DNA from: an uncultured Eubacterium sp.
GTDB lineage: Bacteria; Bacillota; Clostridia; Oscillospirales; Acutalibacteraceae
Assembly (NCBI GenBank): GCA_900542875.1
Contig: UQPH01000017.1
Coordinates: 1 to 31,691 of the forward strand
Length of the DNA: 31,691 bases
Reading direction: 5' to 3'
Positions 23,607-31,691 of the stretch are shown here, one piece after another. Each line of letters begins with the position of its first letter. Position 1 is the stretch's first letter. The notes below the pieces were generated by a model that was given only the letters and a program-made list of their open reading frames with translations, did not search any database and had not been told where the DNA came from. Position numbers and translations under genes: made by a program.

Positions 23607-24326
23607 TTAAAAATACAATTCCATTACCTGCTTTTGTGCTTTAAGTTCAAGTTCATCATCAAGTTTTATAAGTTCGACATCGCCGTACTTGTTTTTCAAA
23701 GCAAGTGAAATAAGCAAATCGGCGAACTTTGAATTTTTGGGCAGAATCGGCCCGTGTGAATATGTGCCGAATGTGTTTTTATATCTGACGCCCTCTGTTG
23801 AATCCTCTCCGTTATTGCCATAACCCTTAATAACGGTGCCGAGCGGCTTAACATTTTTGCCGAGGTAGGTCTTTCCGCTGTGATTTTCAAAGCCGACAAT
23901 TTCTATTCCTTCTGCGGTCTTAAAAGCGTAATTGCCAATCATACGCTCCTCAACGCCCTCTGTATAAAAATCAATAATTCCCATATATTCAAGCATTTTA
24001 CCGTCATGGGTTTTATAGTATTTTCCGAGCATTTGATAGCCGCCGCAGATAGCAAGCATAACTTTGCCGTTTTCGACAGCCTTTTGAATTTCCTTATCCT
24101 TGCCCTGTTTCAGATCATTAAGCAATACATCCTGCTCAAAATCCTGACCTCCGCCGACAAATAAAATGTCATAATCATCGGAATTAAAGGATTTTCCCAT
24201 GGTGATACTGTCCACCATTACCTCAATTCCTCTTAGTTCCATTCTTCTTTTAAGTGCTAAAATATTACCCCTGTCGCCGTAAAGATTAAGCATATCGGGA
24301 TAAATATGAGCAATTCTAATCATCAT
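23607..24326 (-). CDS. gatD: Lipid II isoglutaminyl synthase, glutaminase subunit
   Basis: About 239 aa class I glutamine amidotransferase. The nucleophile Cys is in LAICGGYQ, the catalytic His in GTYSHGPILP. YPDMLNLYGDRGN near the N-terminus is characteristic of GatD. With MurT it amidates the alpha-carboxyl of D-Glu in lipid II, giving D-iso-glutamine in the stem peptide. The ATG at 24326 has AAGGA 9 bases upstream. A TTG two codons earlier and an ATG one codon later are alternatives. It overlaps the murT stop. Confidence 0.95.
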   Translation of the reverse strand: MMIRIAHIYPDMLNLYGDRGNILALKRRMELRGIEVMVDSITMGKSFNSDDYDILFVGGGQDFEQDVLLNDLKQGKDKEIQKAVENGKVMLAICGGYQMLGKYYKTHDGKMLEYMGIIDFYTEGVEERMIGNYAFKTAEGIEIVGFENHSGKTYLGKNVKPLGTVIKGYGNNGEDSTEGVRYKNTFGTYSHGPILPKNSKFADLLISLALKNKYGDVELIKLDDELELKAQKQVMELYF

Positions 24327-25693
24327 TCCCAAAAGTCCTTACCTCCGAATCTCTTTGCAATAACAGGTCGCATTGTCATCATTGATGTGTAGGTCGGAAC
24401 TATATAAACATCTCGTTCGCTGTTTTGAGCCAAATCAGCCAGTTTATTATAGTCTTCATTTTCTATAACATTAATTTTTCTGCCGCCAACACCCTCATAT
24501 TTTACACGAACAGCCATATCATAGCATCTCTTGCCGGTAACATAAAGTTCTTTAACATTATCTTTTTCAAATATTCCTGCAAAATCAACATCCCAAATCC
24601 AACTTACATCTCTGCCGTCAGCCGCATTATCGTTGAGTGACAAAACAAGAGTGAAATCATCTTTGACGGATTTAATGAAATTCATAGTCTGAGTAAATCC
24701 TGCCGGATTCTTAACAAGAATTATATTAACCTTATGGTCCCCTGCGTTAAATTGTTCCATTCTGCCGAATGCTCCGTTAAAAGTATCAAGAGCACTGATG
24801 ATTGTATCGGTGTCTATACCAAGGCAACTGAGACCCGCAGCACAACCGATTGCGTTATAAATGTTATACGCACCGCCGATATTAATCTTAACAAGTCTGT
24901 TATCAGAGTTAAAGTTTGCACTGACAACGGAATGATTTTGTGCAAGCTCATGAATTTCAGTTACGGCAAAATCCGGGTTTGGTCGCTTATAGCCGCAATT
25001 TTTACATACAAAGCCGCCGAGATGACCAAAGGTATGATAAGTATAATCATACTCGTGCTTACAGAAAATACAATATTTTGCGTCGCTGATTTCCGGTGCT
25101 TTTGCATTTTTGTCAAACGGAACATCAACGCCGAATGTAATTATCTTATTATTTACATCTCTCGATATAGAATAAGTGAGCGAGCAATCGGCATCAAGAC
25201 ATATAACAGCGTCAGGCAGATTTTTTATGCTCTCCTTAATCGCATTAAGCGTATGAGTAACCTCACCGTATCTGTCAAGTTGGTCACGAAAAACATTCGT
25301 TACGAGAACAACATCGCAATGAATGTATCTAGATACCTCACGAAAAGCGTTCTCATCGCACTCGACTATTGCATATTCATATTTATTTTTACCTGTAACG
25401 GTAGAATTCATAATAAACGAGGAGGTAATTCCTGTGATGAGGTTTGCTCCCGATTTATTTATAAAGTAGGTTTTGCCTGCTTTTTTAAGTCCCTCCTCGA
25501 TAATACGGCAGGAGGTGGTCTTACCGTTTGTACCGGTTACTATAATAACTTTTACATTTTTTGACAAATCGGACAGGATATTTCTCTTAACCTTAAGAGC
25601 AACTCTGCCCGGCATAGTCGTTGCGCCTCTGCCCATTTTATGCAAAATAAAATGAACAAAACGGCAAACTAGACAACTTAAAAATACTCGCAT
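24323..25693 (-). CDS. murT: Lipid II isoglutaminyl synthase, Mur ligase-like subunit
   Basis: 456 aa. The Mur-ligase ATP loop is VTGTNGKTTSCR (from 52), then DENAFRE and VTNVFRDQLDRYGE. A four-cysteine zinc ribbon (CIFCKHE ... CKNCGYKRP, about 213-238) is specific to MurT. The C-terminal DUF1727 domain contains KNPAGFTQ and YTSMM. MurT activates lipid II and binds ammonia released by GatD. GAGGA lies before the ATG. Confidence 0.96.
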   Translation of the reverse strand: MRVFLSCLVCRFVHFILHKMGRGATTMPGRVALKVKRNILSDLSKNVKVIIVTGTNGKTTSCRIIEEGLKKAGKTYFINKSGANLITGITSSFIMNSTVTGKNKYEYAIVECDENAFREVSRYIHCDVVLVTNVFRDQLDRYGEVTHTLNAIKESIKNLPDAVICLDADCSLTYSISRDVNNKIITFGVDVPFDKNAKAPEISDAKYCIFCKHEYDYTYHTFGHLGGFVCKNCGYKRPNPDFAVTEIHELAQNHSVVSANFNSDNRLVKINIGGAYNIYNAIGCAAGLSCLGIDTDTIISALDTFNGAFGRMEQFNAGDHKVNIILVKNPAGFTQTMNFIKSVKDDFTLVLSLNDNAADGRDVSWIWDVDFAGIFEKDNVKELYVTGKRCYDMAVRVKYEGVGGRKINVIENEDYNKLADLAQNSERDVYIVPTYTSMMTMRPVIAKRFGGKDFWE

Positions 25694-25715
25694 AAAATCA
25701 TCCTCATTAATTTAA

Positions 25716-26381
25716 TTATCTGTATTGCTTCAAATCTTCGGTCAAAAGATTAATTCTTGCGATACTTTTCCATTCAAAATCCATGTCAATCAGCCTGATA
25801 ATCGTATCAAATAAAAGAGTCGGATTAAGATTTTTCTTAACTCCCGCAAAAAGCCTTATGTTAAGCACAATATCCTCGTCCCTGATTGATATATTATATT
25901 TAACAATAAACTGCTTAATATCAGTTTCCTTAAATACTCTTTTTCTTCCCTGCTTACCTTTTTTCAGAGCCATAATTTGATCTGCTTCAAGCACGGATTT
26001 AATCTTTTGCAGTGCAAGGTCATTATCCTCAAACTCGAATTTATAGACATAATCGCTGTAACATATCTGCTCGCAATCCATAAAGTTCTCGTAAACATCA
26101 AGAATTCTTATACCGACAGGAAGTGCATCATTCATTCGCTTTTTAAGTTCGTCGTCGCTCATGTCGTCTGTGATACGAATATCCACATTTTCGCACAAAC
26201 TCTCAACGCCGAGAGAGAGCGGCAGAGAAAAGCTCATATACGGTCTTGGATTAAATCCCTCGGTATACCACAAATTTATCTTTGCTCTTGAAAAAGCACG
26301 GGAAAAAACTCTGTTTGTATCCAAGTGGCTGATATATTTAGCCTGACCCGTTTTTGAAAATTTCAGTCTAACCTCTCGCAT
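25716..26381 (-). CDS. TIGR03936/DUF2344 radical SAM-associated protein
   Basis: 221 aa. MREVRLKFSKTGQAKYISHLD, RAFSRAKI and EGFNPRPYMSFSLPLSLGVES are the family hallmarks. It has no cluster cysteines of its own. In Firmicutes it lies beside or is fused to the TIGR03960 radical SAM protein, as here with a 14-base overlap. The function is unknown, but linkage to RNA genes in many genomes suggests RNA modification. The start at 26381 has GGAGG 8 bases upstream. An in-frame ATG at 26423 lies inside the upstream gene and is rejected. Confidence 0.87.
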   Translation of the reverse strand: MREVRLKFSKTGQAKYISHLDTNRVFSRAFSRAKINLWYTEGFNPRPYMSFSLPLSLGVESLCENVDIRITDDMSDDELKKRMNDALPVGIRILDVYENFMDCEQICYSDYVYKFEFEDNDLALQKIKSVLEADQIMALKKGKQGRKRVFKETDIKQFIVKYNISIRDEDIVLNIRLFAGVKKNLNPTLLFDTIIRLIDMDFEWKSIARINLLTEDLKQYR

Positions 26382-28212
26382 CGCAATGACCTCCGTTGAG
26401 CATATTTGCTCCGCAGCCGGCACATTTAATTCTGCAATGCGGAGTGGTTTTGCTCTCGTGCGCCTTTAAGTTTTCCCTTTCGAGAAATTTTCGGCTGACG
26501 CCGTAATCAATATGGTCCCAAGGCAAAAGTTCGCTGAAATCTCTTCTTCTCCGGGTGTAAAAATAAGGGTCGATATTATTCTTTTCAAAAGCCTTCATCC
26601 AAGTATCAAACTTGAATTTATCGTCCCATGAATCAAACTTACAGCCATTCATAAACGCATCATACAAAACGGCAGAGAGGCGTCTGTCACCTCTTGCGAG
26701 AACTCCCTCAAGCAATGAGGTCGGCGTTTCATGATATGACACTTTGATTTTCTTTGACGGGATTGACTCGAGCAAATGAGCCTGTTTAGCCTTAAGAGAT
26801 TCCATACTGTCCTCGGGTTCCCACTGAAAAGGCGTAAACGGCTTGGGAATGAACGAGGCACAGGAAATATTAACCTGAACGCCGGTACCTTTTTGTCGAT
26901 TGGGATTTTGATAAAAAGCATGAACAACATTCATTCCGAGATTAGCAATGCCCTCTATGTCCTCCATAGTTTCAGTAGGAAGACCCATCATAAAGTACAA
27001 CTTTACGGTAGTCCAGCCGTTATCAAAAGCCTTTGTGCAGGTGTGGAGAATTTCTTCTTCGGAAATATTTTTATTTATAACGTCTCTAAGCCTTTGCGTT
27101 CCTGCCTCCGCAGCAAAAGTGAGTCCGCTTTTTCTGACCATATTAAGTTTTTCAACAAGTTCATCGGAAAAATTATCAACTCTCAAACTCGGAAGCGAAA
27201 GATTAATGTTATCTTTAGCTGTCCAATCAATGAGTGAGGTCAGCATTTCGTTTACACAGGAATGGTCGGAAGTGGAAAGCGAACAGAGAGAAAGTTCATC
27301 ATAACCTGTGGAGTCAATAAGAGCCTTACTCTGCTTATTAATCGTCTCAACACTTTTTTCCCTGATGGGACGATAAGTGAATCCGGCTTGGCAAAAACGG
27401 CAACCCCTTATACAACCACGAAATATTTCCTCTACCGCCCTGTCGTGCACTATATTGATAAATGGAACTACAAATTTGTCGGGGTAATAACAGGAATCCA
27501 TATCGGCAACAACTGCTTTTTTAATCTTCTCGGGTGCCCCGTTAATGGGTTTTAATTCTCTCAGAGTACCGTCATCATTATAACTCGGCTCGTAAAATGA
27601 CGGAACATAAATACCACGGATGTCTTTAGCTTTAAGCAGAAAATCGTGCTTTGACAGTCCGTTTTCTTTACAATATTTAAGCAGGTCGAGAACCTGTTCT
27701 GTTGTCTCTTCGCCGTCGCCTAAAAATACAATATCGAAAAAATCGGCAATCGGCTCAGGATTGCATGCACACGGTCCGCCGCAGCAAATAATCGGAGTAA
27801 GTTCTGTCCTGTCCTTTGAAAAAAGTTTAATTCCGGCAAGGTCAAGCATATTGAGCACATTGGTATAACTTAGTTCATACTGAAGCGTAAAACCTATAAT
27901 GTCGAAGTCTTTTATATAATCTCCGCTCTCAAGTGCAAAAAGAGGAATATTGTTTTTCCTCATAAGTTCTTCCATATCGGTATCGGGAGCAAATACTCTC
28001 TCGCACCATGCGTCATCTCTGGCATTAACAAGTCCGTAAAGTATTTTCATTCCGAGGTGACTCATACCGATTTCGTATGTATCGGGAAAACAAAAAGCGT
28101 ATCGCAAAGCCACTTCATCAGGATTTTTAACGACGCTGTTAAGTTCACCGCCTACATACCGTGCAGGTTTTTGAACATATTGGAGTATTTTTTCAACCTC
28201 TTTTTTAATCAT
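26368..28212 (-). CDS. TIGR03960 B12-binding radical SAM protein
   Basis: 614 aa. The N-terminal B12-binding-like domain (about 1-200) includes FPDTYEIGMSHLG and ICCGGPCACNPEPI. The radical SAM domain has RGCIRGCRFCQAG (Cys267, 271, 274) and IREKSVETI. The C-terminus has a cysteine-rich patch (CRIKCAGCGANMLNGG). It should bind a 4Fe-4S cluster and act on an unknown substrate together with the overlapping DUF2344 protein. Full length for the family. Confidence 0.9.
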   Translation of the reverse strand: MIKKEVEKILQYVQKPARYVGGELNSVVKNPDEVALRYAFCFPDTYEIGMSHLGMKILYGLVNARDDAWCERVFAPDTDMEELMRKNNIPLFALESGDYIKDFDIIGFTLQYELSYTNVLNMLDLAGIKLFSKDRTELTPIICCGGPCACNPEPIADFFDIVFLGDGEETTEQVLDLLKYCKENGLSKHDFLLKAKDIRGIYVPSFYEPSYNDDGTLRELKPINGAPEKIKKAVVADMDSCYYPDKFVVPFINIVHDRAVEEIFRGCIRGCRFCQAGFTYRPIREKSVETINKQSKALIDSTGYDELSLCSLSTSDHSCVNEMLTSLIDWTAKDNINLSLPSLRVDNFSDELVEKLNMVRKSGLTFAAEAGTQRLRDVINKNISEEEILHTCTKAFDNGWTTVKLYFMMGLPTETMEDIEGIANLGMNVVHAFYQNPNRQKGTGVQVNISCASFIPKPFTPFQWEPEDSMESLKAKQAHLLESIPSKKIKVSYHETPTSLLEGVLARGDRRLSAVLYDAFMNGCKFDSWDDKFKFDTWMKAFEKNNIDPYFYTRRRRDFSELLPWDHIDYGVSRKFLERENLKAHESKTTPHCRIKCAGCGANMLNGGHCDARG

Positions 28213-28747
28213 AGTTACCTCTAATTATTTGAAAAAACAAATATACACAAATCAAAATTAAATTAAAATTTTTTATATACAATGAAAAAATAAGTAAAGC
28301 AACAAAGCAAACAACAGAAAAAGAAAAGTACAGTTTATATGAAATATTAAAATCAAATACTCTTTCAAAAATCAATTTTACGCATCTCCCTGCATCAAGC
28401 GGATAAATTGGAAGAAGATTAATAAAGAGCAGGCAAAAATTTATTTCCCTTTGAAAATTAAATATGACAAAGACGGAATTAATTGCAATTCCCGAAAGCA
28501 GAAAAATAATTTCTGACAAAAAGTTCAAATCGCCGTGTCTTACCATACCTATGCCGTAATAAGCAAAAGTTATTTTCTTTGCTTTACCGCCGAGAAAATA
28601 AAGACTTAATATATGTCCTACTTCGTGCAAAGATGAAAACAACAGCAAAAATAAAACGCTGTCATTCTTTGCAAACAGGGCAATTAAAAGAATAATAAAT
28701 AACGAATATTCAATTTTGAACTCTATATCAAAAAGTTTAAATTTCAC
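28205..28747 (-). CDS. Minimal M50 site-2 metalloprotease
   Basis: 180 aa intramembrane zinc protease. HEVGH (residues 41-45) supplies two zinc ligands and the Glu. The third ligand motif is LLPIYPLDAGR (Asp118), with Ala replacing the usual Gly. About five to six membrane segments; no CBS or PDZ domain. SpoIVFB-type proteases of this class cut pro-sigma factors in the membrane, but this one is shorter than SpoIVFB and the substrate is unknown. The start is a GTG (28747). It overlaps the radical SAM gene by 8 bases. Confidence 0.82.
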   Translation of the reverse strand: MKFKLFDIEFKIEYSLFIILLIALFAKNDSVLFLLLFSSLHEVGHILSLYFLGGKAKKITFAYYGIGMVRHGDLNFLSEIIFLLSGIAINSVFVIFNFQREINFCLLFINLLPIYPLDAGRCVKLIFERVFDFNISYKLYFSFSVVCFVALLIFSLYIKNFNLILICVYLFFQIIRGNYD

Positions 28748-28787
28748 AAAACCACCGTATAATCATACGGCAATTTATGCTTTATGA

Positions 28788-29201
28788 TTACTTGTTTTTA
28801 TCCAGATAGCTTTGCAAAATCATAACGGCAGAAACAGCATCCACGGTATCCTTACGCTTTTTGCCACGAACATTATTTTCGCTCAAAACATTATGAGCCA
28901 TAACAGTGGTAAGTCGCTCATCCTCAAAGCAAATATTAAGTTCTGCATTAATATTACTAATCGCCTCACCGAGTGATTTGCACTCATCGCAACGGTAGCC
29001 GTAACTTCCGTCCATATTTCTCGGCAAGCCTATAACAACGGTTTTTACATCATTATCAAAAGCAAGGCTTACGATTTCTTTTGCAAGTTTCGGCTGATAT
29101 GATTCTTTAATAACGGTTAAAGGAGAAGCCAAGATGCCTCTTATATCGGAGAGTGCAATACCTGTTCTCCTGTCTCCGTAATCAACTGACATTATCTTCA
29201 T
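28788..29201 (-). CDS. ruvX: Putative pre-16S rRNA nuclease / Holliday junction resolvase (YqgF/RuvX)
   Basis: 137 aa, full length RNase H-fold nuclease. MSVDYGDRRTGIALSD carries the first acidic residue, VIGLPRNMDGS and FEDERLTT the second, and KRKDTVDAVSAVMILQSYL the third. The family matures the 5' end of 16S rRNA in E. coli. A small hairpin (28755-28770) separates it from the M50 gene. The Shine-Dalgarno is weak (AAGTG). Confidence 0.95.
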   Translation of the reverse strand: MKIMSVDYGDRRTGIALSDIRGILASPLTVIKESYQPKLAKEIVSLAFDNDVKTVVIGLPRNMDGSYGYRCDECKSLGEAISNINAELNICFEDERLTTVMAHNVLSENNVRGKKRKDTVDAVSAVMILQSYLDKNK

Positions 29202-29218
29202 AATTTCACTTATACAAG

Positions 29219-29249
29219 TAATAGGAAAATCATTGCGATTTTCCTATTA
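29219..29249. terminator. Hairpin between ruvX and the PBP gene
   Basis: A perfect 13-bp stem, TAATAGGAAAATC (29219-29231) with GATTTTCCTATTA (29237-29249), around a 5-base loop, 10 bases past the PBP stop. The U-run is better on the plus strand (GTTTTAATC), so termination of the minus-strand PBP transcript may be partial. Confidence 0.6.
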
Positions 29250-29258
29250 GTTTTAATC

Positions 29259-31640
29259 TTATTCTTCATCTCCGTCTGACGGATTGCCGTCAGCGGCAGT
29301 TGTTGCGTTATCGTTTCTCTTTGTTTCGGAATTGTTGTTATTTCTGCTTGAACTTGTTGTTTTGTTGCCGTAATCGTGGTAATCGGTTTGGCGAGGAAGA
29401 TTATTTACATCAAACCATCCCCAATTGCCTGAACCGCTGTAAAGTCCGCCGTTCGAGGAATATTCCCTTCTGACAACGCCATCCGAAAGAGTAAATTCCT
29501 TAACGGGATTTGACTTCTTTTCGTATATCTGCTTCATAACACTGTTCCAAAGTGTTCCGGCAGGGTTATAGGAGAGACTGTAAACAACCTCTTTATTTTC
29601 ATCATAACCGTACCAAATTCCGCCGATATATTCGGGTGTTCCGCCCATAAACCAACGGTCGTAAGATTCGGTTGTTGTACCTGTTTTACCGATACATTCA
29701 ATACCGTCAAGAGCATAATAACGACCTGTACCCTGGGTCATAACAGTGTTTAGCAGTCTGTTCATAACCCATGATGTGTTTTCGCTAAGTGCAACCTCTT
29801 TATCTTTATCAGGTGTTTTTTCGATTATTACATTTCCTTTTGAATCTTCAATTTTATAGTATCCGTAAGGTTCGTAATAATATCCGCCGTTACCGAATGC
29901 CTGGTATGCGGCAGTCATTTCAAGAACAGTTACACCATATGTCAACGCACCGGTAGCCATAGGAGCAAGGTCACAGTCCTGAGGAGTAAGAGTTGAAATA
30001 TGGAATTTATTCTTAAAGAAATCATAAGAATAGGTTGTTCCGATTTTATCGAGCGTTCTTGCAGAAATTGTATTGAGTGAGTTTGCAAGACCGTACTGAA
30101 CGGTTACTGTTCTGTTCGAATAAGTACCGCCCTCATTTGTAGGCCACGGCTTTCCGTCGATATTCATAAGCGGTGCGTCCTTTGTCGGGGTTGACCAATA
30201 TATATCAACATCGTCATCCTGCAAACTTTTTTCAAGTGCCGGACCGTATACCGACAATGGCTTTATTGTAGAACCGGGCTGTCTGGTAGACTGCCATGCA
30301 CGGTTGAGCGTTCGGTTTGCTTCCTTTTTGCCGGTACCGCCGACCATACCGAGGACTCTGCCTTTATAGTCCATAATTACACAAGCGCCCTGAACAGTCT
30401 CGTCAGGCATCTTTCTGTAATTTTCGTAAACATCCTCTATTGCGCTTTGAACCGTAAAATCAACAGCTGAATAAATCTTTAAGCCGCCGCCGTAAATCAA
30501 ACTTCTGGCTTTCTTTGCGCTGTAACCTGCATTTTGCAAGTCCTCTATTACCTCATCAATAACATAGTCGGTATAGTAAGAGTTAATTGAACTCGAGTCG
30601 TCTGAATCATTACTGCTGTTGCTTACCTGACTGCCCTGATAATCGGGAGAATTGGTAAAGACGAGTTTATAATTCTTCGCTTCCTCGTACTCTTCCTCGG
30701 TGATGAAATTGTTTGACTTCATTTTACCAAGAATGTACTCCTGCTTCTTCTTGTTGTTTTCTGGATTCAAAAGCGGGTCATACTTGGTAGGAAACTGAGT
30801 AATACCTGCAAGTGTTGCACATTCGGCGATATTCAAATCCTTAACATCTTTACCGAAATAAGTTTCTGCCGCAGTTTTGACGCCGTAACAACCATGCGAA
30901 AGATAAATTGTGTTAAGATAAGCCTCCATAATCTGGTCTTTAGAATAATGCTTTTCCAAATTAAGAGCTGACAATATTTCATTAAATTTTCTAACGAAAG
31001 TAACATCATTTTCGTCGGTAAGGTTTTTAATAAGCTGCTGAGTAATTGTTGAGCCGCCCTGTCCGCTGTTTGTAGGCTTTACCATAACTCCGATTGTTCT
31101 TATCCAGTCAACGCCGTGGTGCTTTTCAAATCTCTCGTCTTCTGTTGCTATAAATGCCTTACTTAGGTACGGAGTCATATCATCTATATCAAGCCAAATT
31201 CTATTTTCTTCACCGTGAAGCCTTGTGATTTCAACAGGTTCATTGTTATCGTCATAACCGTAAATGAAAGAAGTCTGATTTTGACTTGATGCCTCATCGT
31301 CAAGATTAAACACAACATCGCCGTGGACAATCGAATAACCGTAAACAAAAAGAACCGACGAACAGATAACTCCCACTACCGCAATAACAATTATTATTCC
31401 AAGCAAAATTTTAAGTATTGTATTACCAACCTTTTTTTCGCCTGAGCCGCCATTTTTATTGCCGTTCTTTTTATCGGAAGATTTTTTCTTTACATTTTTA
31501 GTACCTTTGTTGTCAAAGGTGCTGTATGAAGTGGGAAGCTTTTTTGCATTCTTATTCTGCGCTTCCTTATCCTCGTTATATACTTTTTGAGAATTGTTCA
31601 TAAATGCTTGCATTAACTCATCGTAATCTTTGTTTGCCAT
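29259..31640 (-). CDS. Class A penicillin-binding protein (PBP1A type)
   Basis: 793 aa bifunctional wall synthase. A basic cytoplasmic tail (1-72) and one membrane segment (about 73-102) precede the GT51 glycosyltransferase with ATEDERFEKHHGVD (166-179) and GGSTITQQLIKN. The transpeptidase has STIK (457-460), SLN (521-523) and KTGTT (652-656). It ends in a low-complexity Asn/Ser/Asp tail. It polymerises lipid II and cross-links stem peptides outside the membrane. GGAGG lies 10 bases or so before the ATG. The MurT/GatD enzymes encoded nearby amidate its substrate. Confidence 0.94.
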   Translation of the reverse strand: MANKDYDELMQAFMNNSQKVYNEDKEAQNKNAKKLPTSYSTFDNKGTKNVKKKSSDKKNGNKNGGSGEKKVGNTILKILLGIIIVIAVVGVICSSVLFVYGYSIVHGDVVFNLDDEASSQNQTSFIYGYDDNNEPVEITRLHGEENRIWLDIDDMTPYLSKAFIATEDERFEKHHGVDWIRTIGVMVKPTNSGQGGSTITQQLIKNLTDENDVTFVRKFNEILSALNLEKHYSKDQIMEAYLNTIYLSHGCYGVKTAAETYFGKDVKDLNIAECATLAGITQFPTKYDPLLNPENNKKKQEYILGKMKSNNFITEEEYEEAKNYKLVFTNSPDYQGSQVSNSSNDSDDSSSINSYYTDYVIDEVIEDLQNAGYSAKKARSLIYGGGLKIYSAVDFTVQSAIEDVYENYRKMPDETVQGACVIMDYKGRVLGMVGGTGKKEANRTLNRAWQSTRQPGSTIKPLSVYGPALEKSLQDDDVDIYWSTPTKDAPLMNIDGKPWPTNEGGTYSNRTVTVQYGLANSLNTISARTLDKIGTTYSYDFFKNKFHISTLTPQDCDLAPMATGALTYGVTVLEMTAAYQAFGNGGYYYEPYGYYKIEDSKGNVIIEKTPDKDKEVALSENTSWVMNRLLNTVMTQGTGRYYALDGIECIGKTGTTTESYDRWFMGGTPEYIGGIWYGYDENKEVVYSLSYNPAGTLWNSVMKQIYEKKSNPVKEFTLSDGVVRREYSSNGGLYSGSGNWGWFDVNNLPRQTDYHDYGNKTTSSSRNNNNSETKRNDNATTAADGNPSDGDEE

Positions 31641-31691
31641 GAACGAAACCTCCTGAAAGCAAGATAAATATATTATATATTATAATATTAA

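Noticed and set aside
24734..25564. 276-codon plus-strand open frame
   Set aside because: It lies wholly antisense to murT, whose motifs are complete; no ribosome binding site or recognisable domain.
28755..28770. Small hairpin CCGTAT/ATACGG between ruvX and the M50 gene
   Set aside because: Six-bp stem with no U-run; too weak to call a terminator or regulator.
1..31691. CRISPR arrays, insertion sequences, rRNA genes
   Set aside because: No spaced direct repeats, transposase motifs or rRNA-like sequence were seen.

Overview
The window reads as chromosome of a low-to-moderate GC, spore-forming Clostridia member, probably of the Oscillospiraceae/Ruminococcaceae group. The grounds are the spoIIGA-sigE pair, a T-box in front of valS, the MurT/GatD pair, a DUF4364 gene, the TIGR03936/TIGR03960 radical SAM pair and strong TTGACA/TATAAT promoters. 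No family assignment was tested by search, so all names rest on motifs, length and gene order.

Layout. 1-135: the start of a minus-strand frame resembling domain II of a phosphohexomutase. 237-3182: valS with its promoter and a GUA-specifier T-box, on the minus strand. The C-terminal half of valS has clearly different codon use from the N-terminal half and from the rest of the window. 3250-6393: plus strand, a GPH-type sugar symporter, then an inositol-monophosphatase-family enzyme overlapping a TIGR01212 radical SAM gene. 6409-7600: a small phage-type lysis cassette (CHAP endolysin, holin, small frames) immediately downstream of tRNA-Leu(UAG). 7877-9399: sigE and spoIIGA. 9456-13861: cyclophilin, GH2 glycosidase, ABC exporter and an S24/S26 peptidase, nearly all overlapping. 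13875-18080: ispF, ispD, an RqcH/NFACT protein, a Nif3-like protein and trmK. 18191-18778: a plus-strand DUF4364 regulator-like gene. 18818-20817: a FliB-like protein and a P-loop NTPase-CYTH fusion. 20894-23427: a YhgE/Pip membrane protein with a small membrane partner. 23607-25693: gatD-murT. 25716-28747: two radical-SAM-associated genes and a minimal M50 protease. 28788-31640: ruvX and a class A penicillin-binding protein.

How the genes fit together. Most are housekeeping: isoprenoid precursors (IspD/IspF), ribosome-associated quality control (RqcH), tRNA modification (TrmK), lipid II amidation (MurT/GatD) with a wall polymerase nearby, and sporulation (SpoIIGA cleaves pro-SigE). Overlapping stop/start codons show tight minus-strand operons.

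The accessory material is the lysis cassette at the tRNA, the peptidase/ABC exporter pair, the CYTH fusion with FliB, and the mosaic left end. The most interesting regulatory structure is at spoIIGA. A 12-bp hairpin covers its likely ribosome binding site, and a long-spacer promoter sits so that its own transcripts would lack the 5' arm of that hairpin. The valS mosaic is either recombination within a conserved gene or a chimeric assembly join, and should be checked first.
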